Below, one piece after another: positions 17,246 through 25,282 of a stretch of DNA of 32,350 nt. The translations under genes were made by a program, and so were the position numbers. Position 1 is the first letter of the stretch; every line of letters starts with the position of its first letter. The notes beneath the pieces are model-generated. The model worked only from the letters and a program-made list of their open reading frames with translations. It had not been told where the DNA came from and did not search any database. Location: NCBI GenBank assembly GCA_020853615.1, contig JADYYO010000141.1, positions 1 to 32,350 on the forward strand, given 5' to 3'. Source of the stretch: Thermomicrobiales bacterium (GTDB taxonomy: Bacteria; Chloroflexota; Chloroflexia; Thermomicrobiales; UBA6265).

Positions 17246-17259
17246 TATTTGATCAAATA
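17246..17259. promoter_or_regulatory. Perfect 14-bp palindrome, candidate GntR operator
   Basis: TATTTGATCAAATA is fully self-complementary and AT-rich in otherwise GC-rich DNA. It lies about 10-23 bases downstream of the start site predicted from the promoter at 17275-17302 and upstream of the amidase start. Bound repressor would block clearance or elongation. The operon's own GntR/FCD regulator is the natural candidate to bind it. Confidence 0.6.
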
Positions 17260-17274
17260 CGCGAACTCGACCCG

Positions 17275-17302
17275 ATCATAGCAGGCAGGTACGTCGTGTC
17301 AA
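17275..17302 (-). promoter_or_regulatory. Near-consensus promoter of the amidase-to-DppC block
   Basis: On the minus strand TTGACA (17302-17297) is followed after 16 bp by TATGAT (17280-17275). This is one of the best sigma70-type promoters in the window, with transcription predicted to begin near 17268. It sits in the 159-base gap between the phosphotriesterase-family stop and the amidase start, so the eight-gene block is an independent transcription unit. Confidence 0.65.
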
Positions 17303-17336
17303 GGGGGTGCGCGGAGGAAGCGGCGATCCAGGACGG

Positions 17337-18251
17337 TCAGCAGTCGTAGGCGAGCAGCCGGGCCGGGTTCTCGACGAGCATCGTCTGGATGACGGCCGGC
17401 TCCACCCCCTCCTCCAGGAGGAGCGGTACGAAGCCAGCAAGCAGGTAGTCGTAGCCCGCTCCGCCGTACCACTGCAGGCGCGACTTCTGGCAGATGTCGA
17501 GCGACAGGAGGAGCTGCGAGGCGAAGCCGTCCCTGACGAGCCGGGCGACGCTCTTCGCGCGCTGGCGATCAGTCTGTTGCACGCGCATCCCAATGTGATC
17601 GATGCCCAGGTAGGCCCCCTGCTCGGCAATGGCGTAGACCCGATCGAGGTTGCGAAAATCGCCAAGGTGGCCAACGACGACGCGTCCCGGATCGACACCC
17701 TCGTCGCGCAGGATCTCGAGCTGCTCCAGGACAAGCTGCTCGAGGTAGGTGTGGGTGTAGATCGCCGCCCCGGTGCGACGCTGCGCCCGGGCCGCCGCCC
17801 GAAAGACCCGCTCTTCGGCCGGCGTGATGAAGTCGCGCCCGGTGCCGATCTCGGCGATAATGCCAGCCCGGATATCCGTGTCGTCGATCCCCGCCTCGAG
17901 CTCCTGCACCATCACGTCGGCAAGCCGGTTGATCGGCAGCCGGTAGACCTCCTGGGTGTAGTACGGCTCGGTGTAGTAGCCGGTCGACGCGATGATGTGC
18001 AACCCGGTCTCGAGCGCGATCCGACGCAGCGCCTGCACGTCTCGCCCCATCCCGGCGTTCGTCATGTCGACGACGGCTCCTCCGCCCGCGGACCGCAGAG
18101 CGTGCAACTCGTCGACCGCTAGCTCCTCGTCGTCGAGGATCGCGTCGAATTTCGACAGGCTGTGGCGCAAATCGACCAGCACGTGCTCGTGGCAATGGGT
18201 CACGCCGAGGGCGCTCGGCTCCACAGGTCCGTTCACCGTCATCACGCGCAT
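17337..18251 (-). CDS. Phosphotriesterase-family metal-dependent hydrolase
   Basis: A 304-residue TIM-barrel amidohydrolase of the phosphotriesterase-homology/lactonase group. Metal-binding positions are H21-x-H23 (THCHEHV), H167 (YTHTYL), H195 (VVGHLGD) and D252 (LSLDIC). The bridging residue is glutamate E134 in AEIGTG, where true phosphotriesterases have a carboxylated lysine. This is the state of the E. coli homology protein, so organophosphate hydrolysis is unlikely, and lactone or amide hydrolysis is more plausible. ATG 18251 is preceded by GGGGAGGAG with a 6-base spacer; an upstream in-frame start would translate this site. It is transcribed in the same direction as the amidase block, but that block has its own promoter. 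The substrate is unknown. Confidence 0.85.
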   Translation of the reverse strand: MRVMTVNGPVEPSALGVTHCHEHVLVDLRHSLSKFDAILDDEELAVDELHALRSAGGGAVVDMTNAGMGRDVQALRRIALETGLHIIASTGYYTEPYYTQEVYRLPINRLADVMVQELEAGIDDTDIRAGIIAEIGTGRDFITPAEERVFRAAARAQRRTGAAIYTHTYLEQLVLEQLEILRDEGVDPGRVVVGHLGDFRNLDRVYAIAEQGAYLGIDHIGMRVQQTDRQRAKSVARLVRDGFASQLLLSLDICQKSRLQWYGGAGYDYLLAGFVPLLLEEGVEPAVIQTMLVENPARLLAYDC

Positions 18252-18452
18252 GCGCCGCTCCTCCCCTTCCCGCAAGACCCAGGTCGCAGCCTCCCTAGCC
18301 GCGCCACCGGCAGCCTAGTACAGCGTGCCCGGCTGTCGCCGGCGTTTGGTCAAGCCAGACTCCGACCAGCGGCGAGATCATCACCAACGGCACAAGCCGC
18401 GACCTGGCAGGCATCATCATGGAGCATCCCGGAGGTGCGCAGACCACCGATC

Positions 18453-18935
18453 CTATCTTCGCCGACGCCGGCTTGGGCCCTGCCACGTCAGCAGCTGCAC
18501 CGGCGTGATTGCGAACAGCAGCATCCGCGAGTTCGCCAGCTCCCAATCGTAAGCTGCCGCGCGCTCCCCAAGGTAACGCGCCGACATCTGCCGGCCGATG
18601 GCGAGCCAGCCGCTATCGTCCGACGCCCCCTCCCGCAGCTGCCCGGTGCCCTGGCACATCACACGATGCCTCGAGGCGGGATTGTCAATGCAGAGAGCAA
18701 CGCGAGGATCAGCCACGAGATGACGCGTCCAGGCGGACCCCTCGCTGCCCAAAATCCAGAAACGCGTGCCATCCCACTGAAACCAGACGGGCACGCTGTA
18801 CGGCCAGCCGTTCGCGTCGAGGCAGGCGAGACAAGCCGTCAACCCGCGCCCAAGAAACGCCCCGAGCTCGGCAGGTGTCAAGGAGCGACCCCGCTCCGAC
18901 TCCGGCGTTTGCGTCGCGTCGTTCAGGATCGTCAC
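18453..18935 (-). CDS. Pyridoxamine 5'-phosphate oxidase-family FMN/F420 split-barrel protein
   Basis: About 160 residues with the split-barrel pattern. LTPAELGAFL is followed by a strand pair (LTACLACLDANGWPYSVPVW), then RFWILGSEGSAWTRHLVADP and VALCIDN. These are typical of small PNPOx-like flavin- or F420-binding proteins, often quinone or nitro reductases or stress proteins of unknown substrate. The GTG at 18935 is used, with AGGA a few bases upstream; the N-terminal extension from 19001 has no family match. The C-terminus is a run of arginines (RRRRR). It is an isolated minus-strand gene, about 200 bases from the phosphotriesterase-family gene and divergent from the polyamine-type importer. 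Confidence 0.75.
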   Translation of the reverse strand: MTILNDATQTPESERGRSLTPAELGAFLGRGLTACLACLDANGWPYSVPVWFQWDGTRFWILGSEGSAWTRHLVADPRVALCIDNPASRHRVMCQGTGQLREGASDDSGWLAIGRQMSARYLGERAAAYDWELANSRMLLFAITPVQLLTWQGPSRRRRR

Positions 18936-19053
18936 CGTCCTAATCCCTCCCCGGCGAGAGGTCGCGCCGTCCTCGCGCCTGCTCCATAACCGGCATCTCA
19001 CGGCCGGCTGAGGAATTGGTTGACAACGCCCTCACCGCCGTGCGCACGGCCGC

Positions 19054-19082
19054 TTGACATCCTCCGGCCCCGCTGATACCCT
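19054..19082 (+). promoter_or_regulatory. Promoter of the polyamine-type importer operon
   Basis: TTGACA (19054-19059) is followed after 17 bp by TACCCT (19077-19082), with TGA directly before the hexamer giving an extended -10 TGn element. The predicted start is near 19089. A second TTGACA at 19020-19025 has no matching -10. The downstream gene begins at GTG 19354. Confidence 0.5.
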
Positions 19083-19092
19083 CCGACCGAAC

Positions 19093-19102
19093 AATTGCAA
19101 TT
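19093..19102. promoter_or_regulatory. 10-bp AT-rich palindrome at the importer promoter
   Basis: AATTGCAATT is self-complementary and lies at about +5 to +14 relative to the promoter at 19054-19082, a position suited to repression. The operon encodes its own MerR/XRE/cupin regulator, which could bind here. The site is short and could be chance. Confidence 0.3.
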
Positions 19103-19353
19103 CTAGTGAACAGCATTCCTTCAGACGCTCTCGGCGACCCCATCGTCGCCGTGACTACCTCGTCTTCTCGATGTTGCGGCGCGCGGATTCCCGCTGGATG
19201 GCAGCAGATCCGACGCGAAACGGCTCATCGGCCGGGCCAAAGGGGGGAGCGGCAAAGGCGGGAACGAGGCCACGAGCAGCCCGAGGGTCGGCATGCTCGA
19301 AATTGCGCGTCCGAACGTCGATGGAATCCGATCAGGAGAGAAGGAGCCACCCC

Positions 19354-20568
19354 GTGAAGCATGGGTTCAATTCAGCGATCCGGAGGAGCCTGGTCAGCCG
19401 TCTCGACCGTCGTACCGCGTTCCGACGAGCCCTTGGGCTTGGTGCTGGGCTGACCGCGGCGCGAGTCCTCGGTCCCGGCGAGCAACTTCGCGCCGCAGCC
19501 CAGGCGACGCCAGAGGCCGTCGGCGTCTGCACCACGCCAGACCGCCCATGGCTTGGCATGGATCTCGGCAGCGGCCCCATCGTTCGTGCCGGGTTCGGCG
19601 GTTCGTTCAGCGAACAGGAGTTCGCAGCTGTCTGGGACCCCTTCCGGGAGCTGACCGGTATCGAAGTCGTCGAGGTGCCGCATACCGAGAACATCCACGA
19701 GCAGGTGCGGGCCCAGCAGGAAGCGGGACAGGTCGAGTTCGACATCGTCGAGGGCACTGCGGCTCAGTACCAACAGTACTCCGATATCTGGATGCCGATT
19801 GATTACTCGATCTTCCCGCAAGCCACGCTGGAGACGATGGACGATCGCTGGAAGCAACCGAACGCGATCGGGTACGCGGAGGTGCCCATCGTCATCGCCT
19901 GGAGCGAGGAGACATTCCCGGGAGACGACAAGCCGGACACCTGGGAGAAGTTCTGGGACGTGGAGACCTACCCCGGAGGACGGTCCCTGCAAGGCTTCAG
20001 CGCGTTCAAGGTCGTCGAAGCGGCGCTCCTTGCCGATGGGGTTGCGAAGGAGGATCTCTATCCGCTCGATATCGACCGCGCCTTCGCCAAGCTTGAGGAA
20101 CTGAAGCCGCACGTCCCGAAATGGTGGACTTCCGGCACGGAAGCGCAGCAGTTGCTCACGTCAGGTGAGGTCTCCGTCATCGGCATCTCGAACTCGCGCA
20201 TCGAAGACCTGATGGACCAGGAACTCCCGTTCGCCTACACCCTCAACGAGGCCATCGTCCACAGCGATTTCATCGGCGTCGTCAAGGGTGCTCCCCACGC
20301 CGCGGCAGCGATGGCGGTGCTGGCATTCCGCTTCGAGCCGGCGATTGGGGCCGCCATCGGTGAGCTCTGGAGACAACCGATTCCCTCTACCGCTGTCTGG
20401 GAGTGCGCTTCACCCGACGCGCGCGAGCGCTGGACGACCAACCCGGAAAATCAGGAAAAGATCGTCGTCACCGATCCGTTCTACTGGGCCTCCGAGGCGG
20501 AGGATAGGAGCGGACGTTCGGTAGAAGACATGGTCAACGAGCGCTTCTTCGAGTTCATCTCGTCGTAA
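19354..20568 (+). CDS. ABC solute-binding protein, PotD/spermidine-putrescine type
   Basis: A 404-residue family-1 binding protein. The leader has RRTAFRRALGLGAGLTAARV (twin-arginine-like), then AQATPEA. The mature part begins with IVRAGFGGSFSEQEFAAVWD and contains the polyamine-binding-type segments VEFDIVEG and WEKFWDVETYPGG. The family binds putrescine, spermidine, iron, thiamine or related small cations; the ligand here is unknown. GTG 19354 has AGGAG seven bases upstream. ATG 19321 is in frame, but its extension looks like leader DNA. It opens the third importer block with the ATPase and fused permease. A stable hairpin (20598-20632) follows and would favour higher binding-protein expression. 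Confidence 0.87.
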   Translation: MKHGFNSAIRRSLVSRLDRRTAFRRALGLGAGLTAARVLGPGEQLRAAAQATPEAVGVCTTPDRPWLGMDLGSGPIVRAGFGGSFSEQEFAAVWDPFRELTGIEVVEVPHTENIHEQVRAQQEAGQVEFDIVEGTAAQYQQYSDIWMPIDYSIFPQATLETMDDRWKQPNAIGYAEVPIVIAWSEETFPGDDKPDTWEKFWDVETYPGGRSLQGFSAFKVVEAALLADGVAKEDLYPLDIDRAFAKLEELKPHVPKWWTSGTEAQQLLTSGEVSVIGISNSRIEDLMDQELPFAYTLNEAIVHSDFIGVVKGAPHAAAAMAVLAFRFEPAIGAAIGELWRQPIPSTAVWECASPDARERWTTNPENQEKIVVTDPFYWASEAEDRSGRSVEDMVNERFFEFISS

Positions 20569-20597
20569 GGGCGAAGATGTAGAGCTTCACAACTCAC

Positions 20598-20632
20598 GCG
20601 GGGGTGATGCCTCGATTTGGCGTCATCCCCGC
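20598..20632 (+). terminator. 14-bp intercistronic hairpin after the PotD-like gene
   Basis: GCGGGGGTGATGCC (20598-20611) pairs with GGCGTCATCCCCGC (20619-20632) with two G-T wobbles and a 7-base loop. There is no T run, so it is better seen as an mRNA-stabilising or attenuating element between an abundant binding protein and the enzymes downstream. It would occlude the in-frame ATG at 20607, which supports a later start for the next gene. Confidence 0.5.
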
Positions 20633-20684
20633 AGTCGATCTGGAGTTGAGCCCGGGCAAACCCCGAGAACGCGGAGGGTCATCG

Positions 20685-22310
20685 TTGGGCGAAACGTCCG
20701 TCCTTACCGGTGGCGAGGCAGTGGTCCGGAGCCTCGAACGGCATGGTGTGCGGCATGTCTTCGGCATCCCTGGCGACCACACCATTCCGATCTACGCCGC
20801 GCTCGGGAAGTCGCGCATCGCGCATTGCGCAACTCGCCACGAGCAGGGAGCGGGCTTCATGGCGGACGGCTATGCACGCGCAAGCGGTAATCCAGGAGTG
20901 GCGATCGTCATCGGCGGCCCGGGCCTGACCAACATCGCCACCGCGCTGGCGGAGGCCACCGCCGACGGTGCTCCCGTGCTGGTGATCTCGGCCGACACGC
21001 CGTTGGCTGATCGCAGAATGGGACGCGATCACAACCACGAACTGCGCGACCAGCAGGCCGCCGCAGCTGCGCTATGTCGCTGGAGCGCCCGGATCGACTC
21101 GGTCGCCCAGATCCCGGGCGAGATCGCGCGCGCCTTCGCCGCGTTTCAAGACGAACAGCGAGGCTCCGTCCACATCGGCGTCCCGGTCGATCTGCTCAGC
21201 GCGGCTTCGCTAGTTGACCTCGGAGCATCACCGGGGAGCCCTCCCCCCGGACCCGCTACGGAGGGCATCGAACGCGCGGCAAACCTGTTGCGGGATGCCG
21301 AGCGCCCACTCGTCCTTCTCGGCGGCGGGGCCCGTTTCGCGTCCGGGAGCGCGGTATCGTTGGCCGAGGCGCTCGATGCGCCGGTGATGACCAGCTGGAG
21401 TGGGATGGACGCCTTCCCCGGCGAGCATCCACTCTGGGTTGGCGGTGGCTTCCATCTCGCGGCCGCGCGCGAGGCACTGACCGGCGCCGACGTCGTGCTC
21501 GCTGTCGGCACGCAGTTCGGACGCAGTGATTTCTGGAGTGTCCCCGCTGCGATCCCAGGGCAGGTCATCCGGGTCGATCTTGATCCGGGCCAGATCGACA
21601 CCAACATTGGCTCTACGGTCGGCATCGTCGGCGATGCGAAGACCGTGATAGAGTCCGTCATCGCAGTCCTCCCACGCCGGGCACGGACCGATGGCGTGGC
21701 GCGCGCGGCCTGGATGCGCGCGGCGATCGACGCCGAGGCCGACCGCGCGGGCGCGGCGTATCGGCCCTGGTTGGCGGCGATGCGACGCGGGCTCCCCGAC
21801 GATGCCGTGATCGCGGCCGATTCGACGCTGGCGACCTATCTCGGATTTCGCTATCTACGGATCCCTTCCGGCGGGGCCTTCCTCTATCCGAACGCCTACG
21901 GCACCCTTGGCTACGCCCTCCCTGCGGCGATCGGGGCGCGCGTCGCCCAGCCCAACCGTCCAGCCGCCGTACTGATCGGAGACGGCGGGTTCCTCTTTAC
22001 CTGCCCCGAGCTCCTGACTGGGGTGGAGCAGGGCCTGGGACTCCCGGTCGTCGTTTGGAACGATCGGGGGTATGGGTGCATTCGCGCCGGGATGCGCGAG
22101 CAAGGGGTGATGCCGCTCGGCGTCGATTTCGCGATTCCGAATCTCGCCGCGCTGGCGTCTGGGTTCGGTGTTGGCTACGCCCGCGCCGACGATCCGCAGA
22201 CGCTCGAGGGCGCCGTGCGAGAGGCGATCGGCCGCGAAGCGCCCACGGTCATCGAGGTCGACGCGACGGGCTTGCATACCGTCGCCGACACGACGAACCG
22301 ACCAACGTGA
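20685..22310 (+). CDS. ThDP-dependent 2-oxo acid decarboxylase, AruI-like
   Basis: A 541-residue ThDP enzyme. The N-terminal part (LTGGEAVVRSLERHGVRHVF, then TRHEQGAGFMADGYAR with E53) closely recalls AruI, the 5-guanidino-2-oxopentanoate decarboxylase of the arginine transaminase pathway, as does the HELRDQQAA segment. The C-terminal ThDP/Mg site runs from GDGGFLFT (about 432) to WNDRGYG (about 459). The substrate is therefore probably a 2-oxo acid with a basic or extended side chain, but this is inference. TTG 20685 has GGAGGG about seven bases upstream; earlier in-frame ATGs lie within a hairpin and add residues the family lacks. Five bases separate its stop from the ATPase gene. Confidence 0.82.
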   Translation: MGETSVLTGGEAVVRSLERHGVRHVFGIPGDHTIPIYAALGKSRIAHCATRHEQGAGFMADGYARASGNPGVAIVIGGPGLTNIATALAEATADGAPVLVISADTPLADRRMGRDHNHELRDQQAAAAALCRWSARIDSVAQIPGEIARAFAAFQDEQRGSVHIGVPVDLLSAASLVDLGASPGSPPPGPATEGIERAANLLRDAERPLVLLGGGARFASGSAVSLAEALDAPVMTSWSGMDAFPGEHPLWVGGGFHLAAAREALTGADVVLAVGTQFGRSDFWSVPAAIPGQVIRVDLDPGQIDTNIGSTVGIVGDAKTVIESVIAVLPRRARTDGVARAAWMRAAIDAEADRAGAAYRPWLAAMRRGLPDDAVIAADSTLATYLGFRYLRIPSGGAFLYPNAYGTLGYALPAAIGARVAQPNRPAAVLIGDGGFLFTCPELLTGVEQGLGLPVVVWNDRGYGCIRAGMREQGVMPLGVDFAIPNLAALASGFGVGYARADDPQTLEGAVREAIGREAPTVIEVDATGLHTVADTTNRPT

Positions 22311-22314
22311 GAGG

Positions 22315-23421
22315 ATGACCGTGCTAGCGGCGAGCAGCGAACGTGATTCAGACACCCATGGAGAAGCGGTCCGGTTGGACCGTGTCGTCAAGCGGTTCGG
22401 GAGCTTTGTGGCGGTTGACGACGTCTCGCTGGACATTGCCCCTGGCCAGTTCCTGACGCTCCTCGGGCCGAGTGGCAGCGGCAAGACGACGATTCTCTCG
22501 ATGATCGCCGGGTTCGAGACACCCACGTCGGGGACGATCGAGATCGGGCGACGACGCGTCGACACGCTGAACCCCGAGAAGCGGGGCGTCGGCCTCGTCT
22601 TCCAGAATTACGCGCTCTTCCCCCACATGACCGTCGCGCAGAACGTCGGGTTCCCGCTGCGGATGCGTGGGTTGCCCCGCCGCGAGATCGAGCCGCAGGT
22701 CCTGCGGGCGCTCAGCCTCGTCCAACTGGCCGACCAGGCACCGAAGAAGCCGGCGCAGTTGAGCGGCGGTCAACAGCAGCGGGTTGCGCTCGCTCGCGCC
22801 TTGGTGTACGAGCCGACCGTGCTGCTCATGGATGAGCCGCTGGGTGCGCTCGATCGTCGGCTACGCGAGGTCGTCAAACTGGAGCTAGTCCAGCTGCATC
22901 GCTCGATCGCCACCACCATCATCTACGTGACCCACGATCAGGACGAGGCGTTGACCATGAGCGACCGCATCGCGGTCATGCGCAGCGGCAGGATCATCCA
23001 GGTCGGCACTCCGCGCCAGATTTATGAACAGCCGCACGACGAATTCATCGCCGAGTTCGTCGGCGAGTCTTCTCTGCTTTCCGGGCGACTGCACGAGGTC
23101 GATCGAGCCCGCTGCCGCATCAAGCTCGATTCCGGCCCGATCGTCGACGCGCAGTCTCCGCGCGCGATTCCCCGCGGGCAGCCCGTGCAGCTCTTGCTGC
23201 GGCCGGAGAAGTTGCGCCTACTAGCCCCCCATGAAGGACGGCTCGACGGGACAGTCTCCGACGCGATCTTCCTCGGAGACTCCATGCGCTATGACATTGC
23301 GCTGAACGACGGCTCGCGCCTACTTGTGCGTCAGCACAACCGTGCTGGTCTTCGGGATTTTGCCCCTGGCGACTTGGTCGGTATCGACTGGGACGCGGCT
23401 GATGCCACGGTCCTCGCGTAG
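22315..23421 (+). CDS. ABC transporter ATPase, PotA-like
   Basis: A 368-residue ATP-binding subunit of the polyamine/iron type. From ATG 22315 it has Walker A GPSGSGKT (51-58), Q-loop FQNYALFPHM (96-105), signature LSGGQQQR (149-156), Walker B VLLMDEP (169-175), H-loop VTHDQDEA (205-212) and a C-terminal TOBE domain (about 280-366). It powers the adjacent fused permease together with the PotD-like binding protein. The SD GAGAGG abuts ATG 22315, so GTG 22321, six bases from the SD, may be the real start. It is the only ABC ATPase in the window, and in principle could not serve the Dpp-type permeases, which use a different ATPase class. Confidence 0.93.
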   Translation: MTVLAASSERDSDTHGEAVRLDRVVKRFGSFVAVDDVSLDIAPGQFLTLLGPSGSGKTTILSMIAGFETPTSGTIEIGRRRVDTLNPEKRGVGLVFQNYALFPHMTVAQNVGFPLRMRGLPRREIEPQVLRALSLVQLADQAPKKPAQLSGGQQQRVALARALVYEPTVLLMDEPLGALDRRLREVVKLELVQLHRSIATTIIYVTHDQDEALTMSDRIAVMRSGRIIQVGTPRQIYEQPHDEFIAEFVGESSLLSGRLHEVDRARCRIKLDSGPIVDAQSPRAIPRGQPVQLLLRPEKLRLLAPHEGRLDGTVSDAIFLGDSMRYDIALNDGSRLLVRQHNRAGLRDFAPGDLVGIDWDAADATVLA

Positions 23422-23438
23422 TTAAGCAGAAAGCGCAG

Positions 23439-25253
23439 ATGGCCGTAAACGACGACGTGCTGCGAGTCGAACAGAGGCCGGCAGAGATGCCTCCGCATTG
23501 GCGTCTGCGGTTCCATCCGGGCCTCCTCGTCATCCCCGCGCTCCTGCTGATCGGCCTGGTCTTCGCCTGGCCCCTGGTGCGCTTGATGTGGCGGAGCTTC
23601 AGCGAGGCGGAGCAGCCGCTCGCGAATTTCCAGCGCATCTTGACGACGCCCCTGTACTTGGGCGCGCTGGGGCGCACCTTCGGCTACGCGGCACTCGCCA
23701 CCCTGGGGAGCCTCGTGCTGGGCTACCCCCTTGCCTACCGCATGCGTATTTCCCGCCCGGCGGTGCGCACCGCCATCATTCTGCTCGTTGTCATCCCCTT
23801 CTTCGTGGCGCTGCTGGTGCGCACCTTCGGCTGGATGATCATTCTGGGCCGGACCGGTCCCATCTCCCGCCTCAGCGAGGTGCTCACGGGCCAGCCGACC
23901 ACGCTACTCTACACCCCGCTCGCCGTCCAAATCGGCATGGTCGCGATCCTGCTCCCGTTCATGGTGCTGCCGCTCTATAGCGTCATGGCTTCGATCGATT
24001 TGCGGCTGCTCCGGGCCGCTCGTGTCCTGGGGGCCTCACCGGCAGCGGCCTTCCTGACTGTGTTCCTGCCGCTCACGCTCCCTGGGATCCTCGCCGGCAT
24101 CGTCCTCGTCTTCATGCTCGGCATCGGGTTCTTTGTCACGCCCGATCTGCTTGGGTCGAATCGGGGTCAGGTCTTTGCGACGTTGATCGTAAAGGCGCAG
24201 AGCACTTTCTCGGGCTCGTCCGGCTTCGTCGAGGCCATGGCCATCGTCTTGCTCATCGTGACGATCATTACCCTGATGATCAGTTCCCGCGTCGCACCGT
24301 TGCAGCAGGTTTGGGGTGGGAATCTCGGTGAGCAAGGTGCGACGCGTAGGCGCCAGGCCGAAGTCGAACATCTGCCCGGTCGTCAGTCTGTTACGGGCCC
24401 ACGGATCGTCCGGTCGTTGGCTGACGTCGCGCTCTGGCCCGCGATCCGCGCCCTCGACAAGCTGCCGAACCGGCTCGTCGCCCTGCCGGCATGGCTGCTG
24501 GCTGGGCTGGCCATCGTCCTACTCGATACCCCGATTCTGGTGGCCATCGCGATCTCCTTCGGGGAGGATATCTTCCTCTCCTTCCCGCCCACGGAACTGA
24601 CCCTTCGCTGGTACCAGGAATTTGCGCAGACGAGATCGTGGATCGACGCCTTGGTGACGAGCGTGGGCGTCGGGCTGCTGACGGCCGTCTTCACGGTGAT
24701 CGTCGGCGGAATGGCGGCCATCGGCTTAGTGAGGGCCGAATATCCGGGCAAGGACGTGTTGATCTCCCTGCTTGTGGGCCCGATGATCATCCCCCAGGTC
24801 ATCACCGGGATCGCCATCTACTACGTCTTCTTTCCCCTCGGTCTCGTCGGTTCAGTTCCCGGGCTGGTGCTGGCGCACAGTCTCGTCGCCTTGCCGATCG
24901 TCACCATCACGATGGCCGCTAACCTGCGCAATTTCGACGTGCGGCTCGAACGAACTGCCAGGGTCCTTGGGGCCTCGCCGCTCCAGGCCTTCAGGCACGT
25001 CACCCTACCGATCATCAGCCCGGGCATCGTCGTCGCCGCCTTCTTTGCCTTCCTCACCTCGTTCGATGAACTCGTCTTCTCCCTCTTCCTCGTTGGCGTT
25101 CGCCTACGCACGCTGCCGATCCGACTTTGGGAAGACCTGCACTTCAAGCTGAGTCCGATGCTGGCGGTCGTTTCGGTCATCGAAATCGTACTCGTGCTCG
25201 TCGCGGTCGGGGTCGCCGGAATCGTCACCAGGAGCCGGCGGACAGTCGACTGA
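23439..25253 (+). CDS. Fused two-domain ABC permease (PotB-PotC type)
   Basis: A 604-residue protein joining two complete BPD_transp_1 permease halves. The first spans about residues 25-290 with the EAA loop around 194-216 (RVLGASPAAAFLTVFLPLTL). A linker of about 60 residues at 290-345 is polar and charged. The second half spans about 345-600 with its EAA loop around 508-530 (RVLGASPLQAFRHVTLPIIS). Polyamine systems usually encode PotB and PotC separately; fused forms are better known in FbpB/AfuB-type iron importers. The halves match spermidine/putrescine permeases, so one polypeptide probably forms the whole channel. It starts 17 bases after the ATPase stop. Confidence 0.92.
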   Translation: MAVNDDVLRVEQRPAEMPPHWRLRFHPGLLVIPALLLIGLVFAWPLVRLMWRSFSEAEQPLANFQRILTTPLYLGALGRTFGYAALATLGSLVLGYPLAYRMRISRPAVRTAIILLVVIPFFVALLVRTFGWMIILGRTGPISRLSEVLTGQPTTLLYTPLAVQIGMVAILLPFMVLPLYSVMASIDLRLLRAARVLGASPAAAFLTVFLPLTLPGILAGIVLVFMLGIGFFVTPDLLGSNRGQVFATLIVKAQSTFSGSSGFVEAMAIVLLIVTIITLMISSRVAPLQQVWGGNLGEQGATRRRQAEVEHLPGRQSVTGPRIVRSLADVALWPAIRALDKLPNRLVALPAWLLAGLAIVLLDTPILVAIAISFGEDIFLSFPPTELTLRWYQEFAQTRSWIDALVTSVGVGLLTAVFTVIVGGMAAIGLVRAEYPGKDVLISLLVGPMIIPQVITGIAIYYVFFPLGLVGSVPGLVLAHSLVALPIVTITMAANLRNFDVRLERTARVLGASPLQAFRHVTLPIISPGIVVAAFFAFLTSFDELVFSLFLVGVRLRTLPIRLWEDLHFKLSPMLAVVSVIEIVLVLVAVGVAGIVTRSRRTVD

Positions 25254-25282
25254 ACATCGGCCAGAAAGGGAGGAGAGTCACG

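Larger units (their letters stand above)
18936..19353. other. Divergent intergenic region with a long leader
   Basis: This stretch separates the minus-strand split-barrel gene from the plus-strand binding-protein gene. It contains the promoter at 19054-19082 and the palindrome at 19093-19102. A leader of about 265 bases then follows with no gene I recognise; its open frames look like read-back from the binding-protein gene. A structured or regulatory leader is possible, but no known riboswitch class was identified. Confidence 0.45.
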
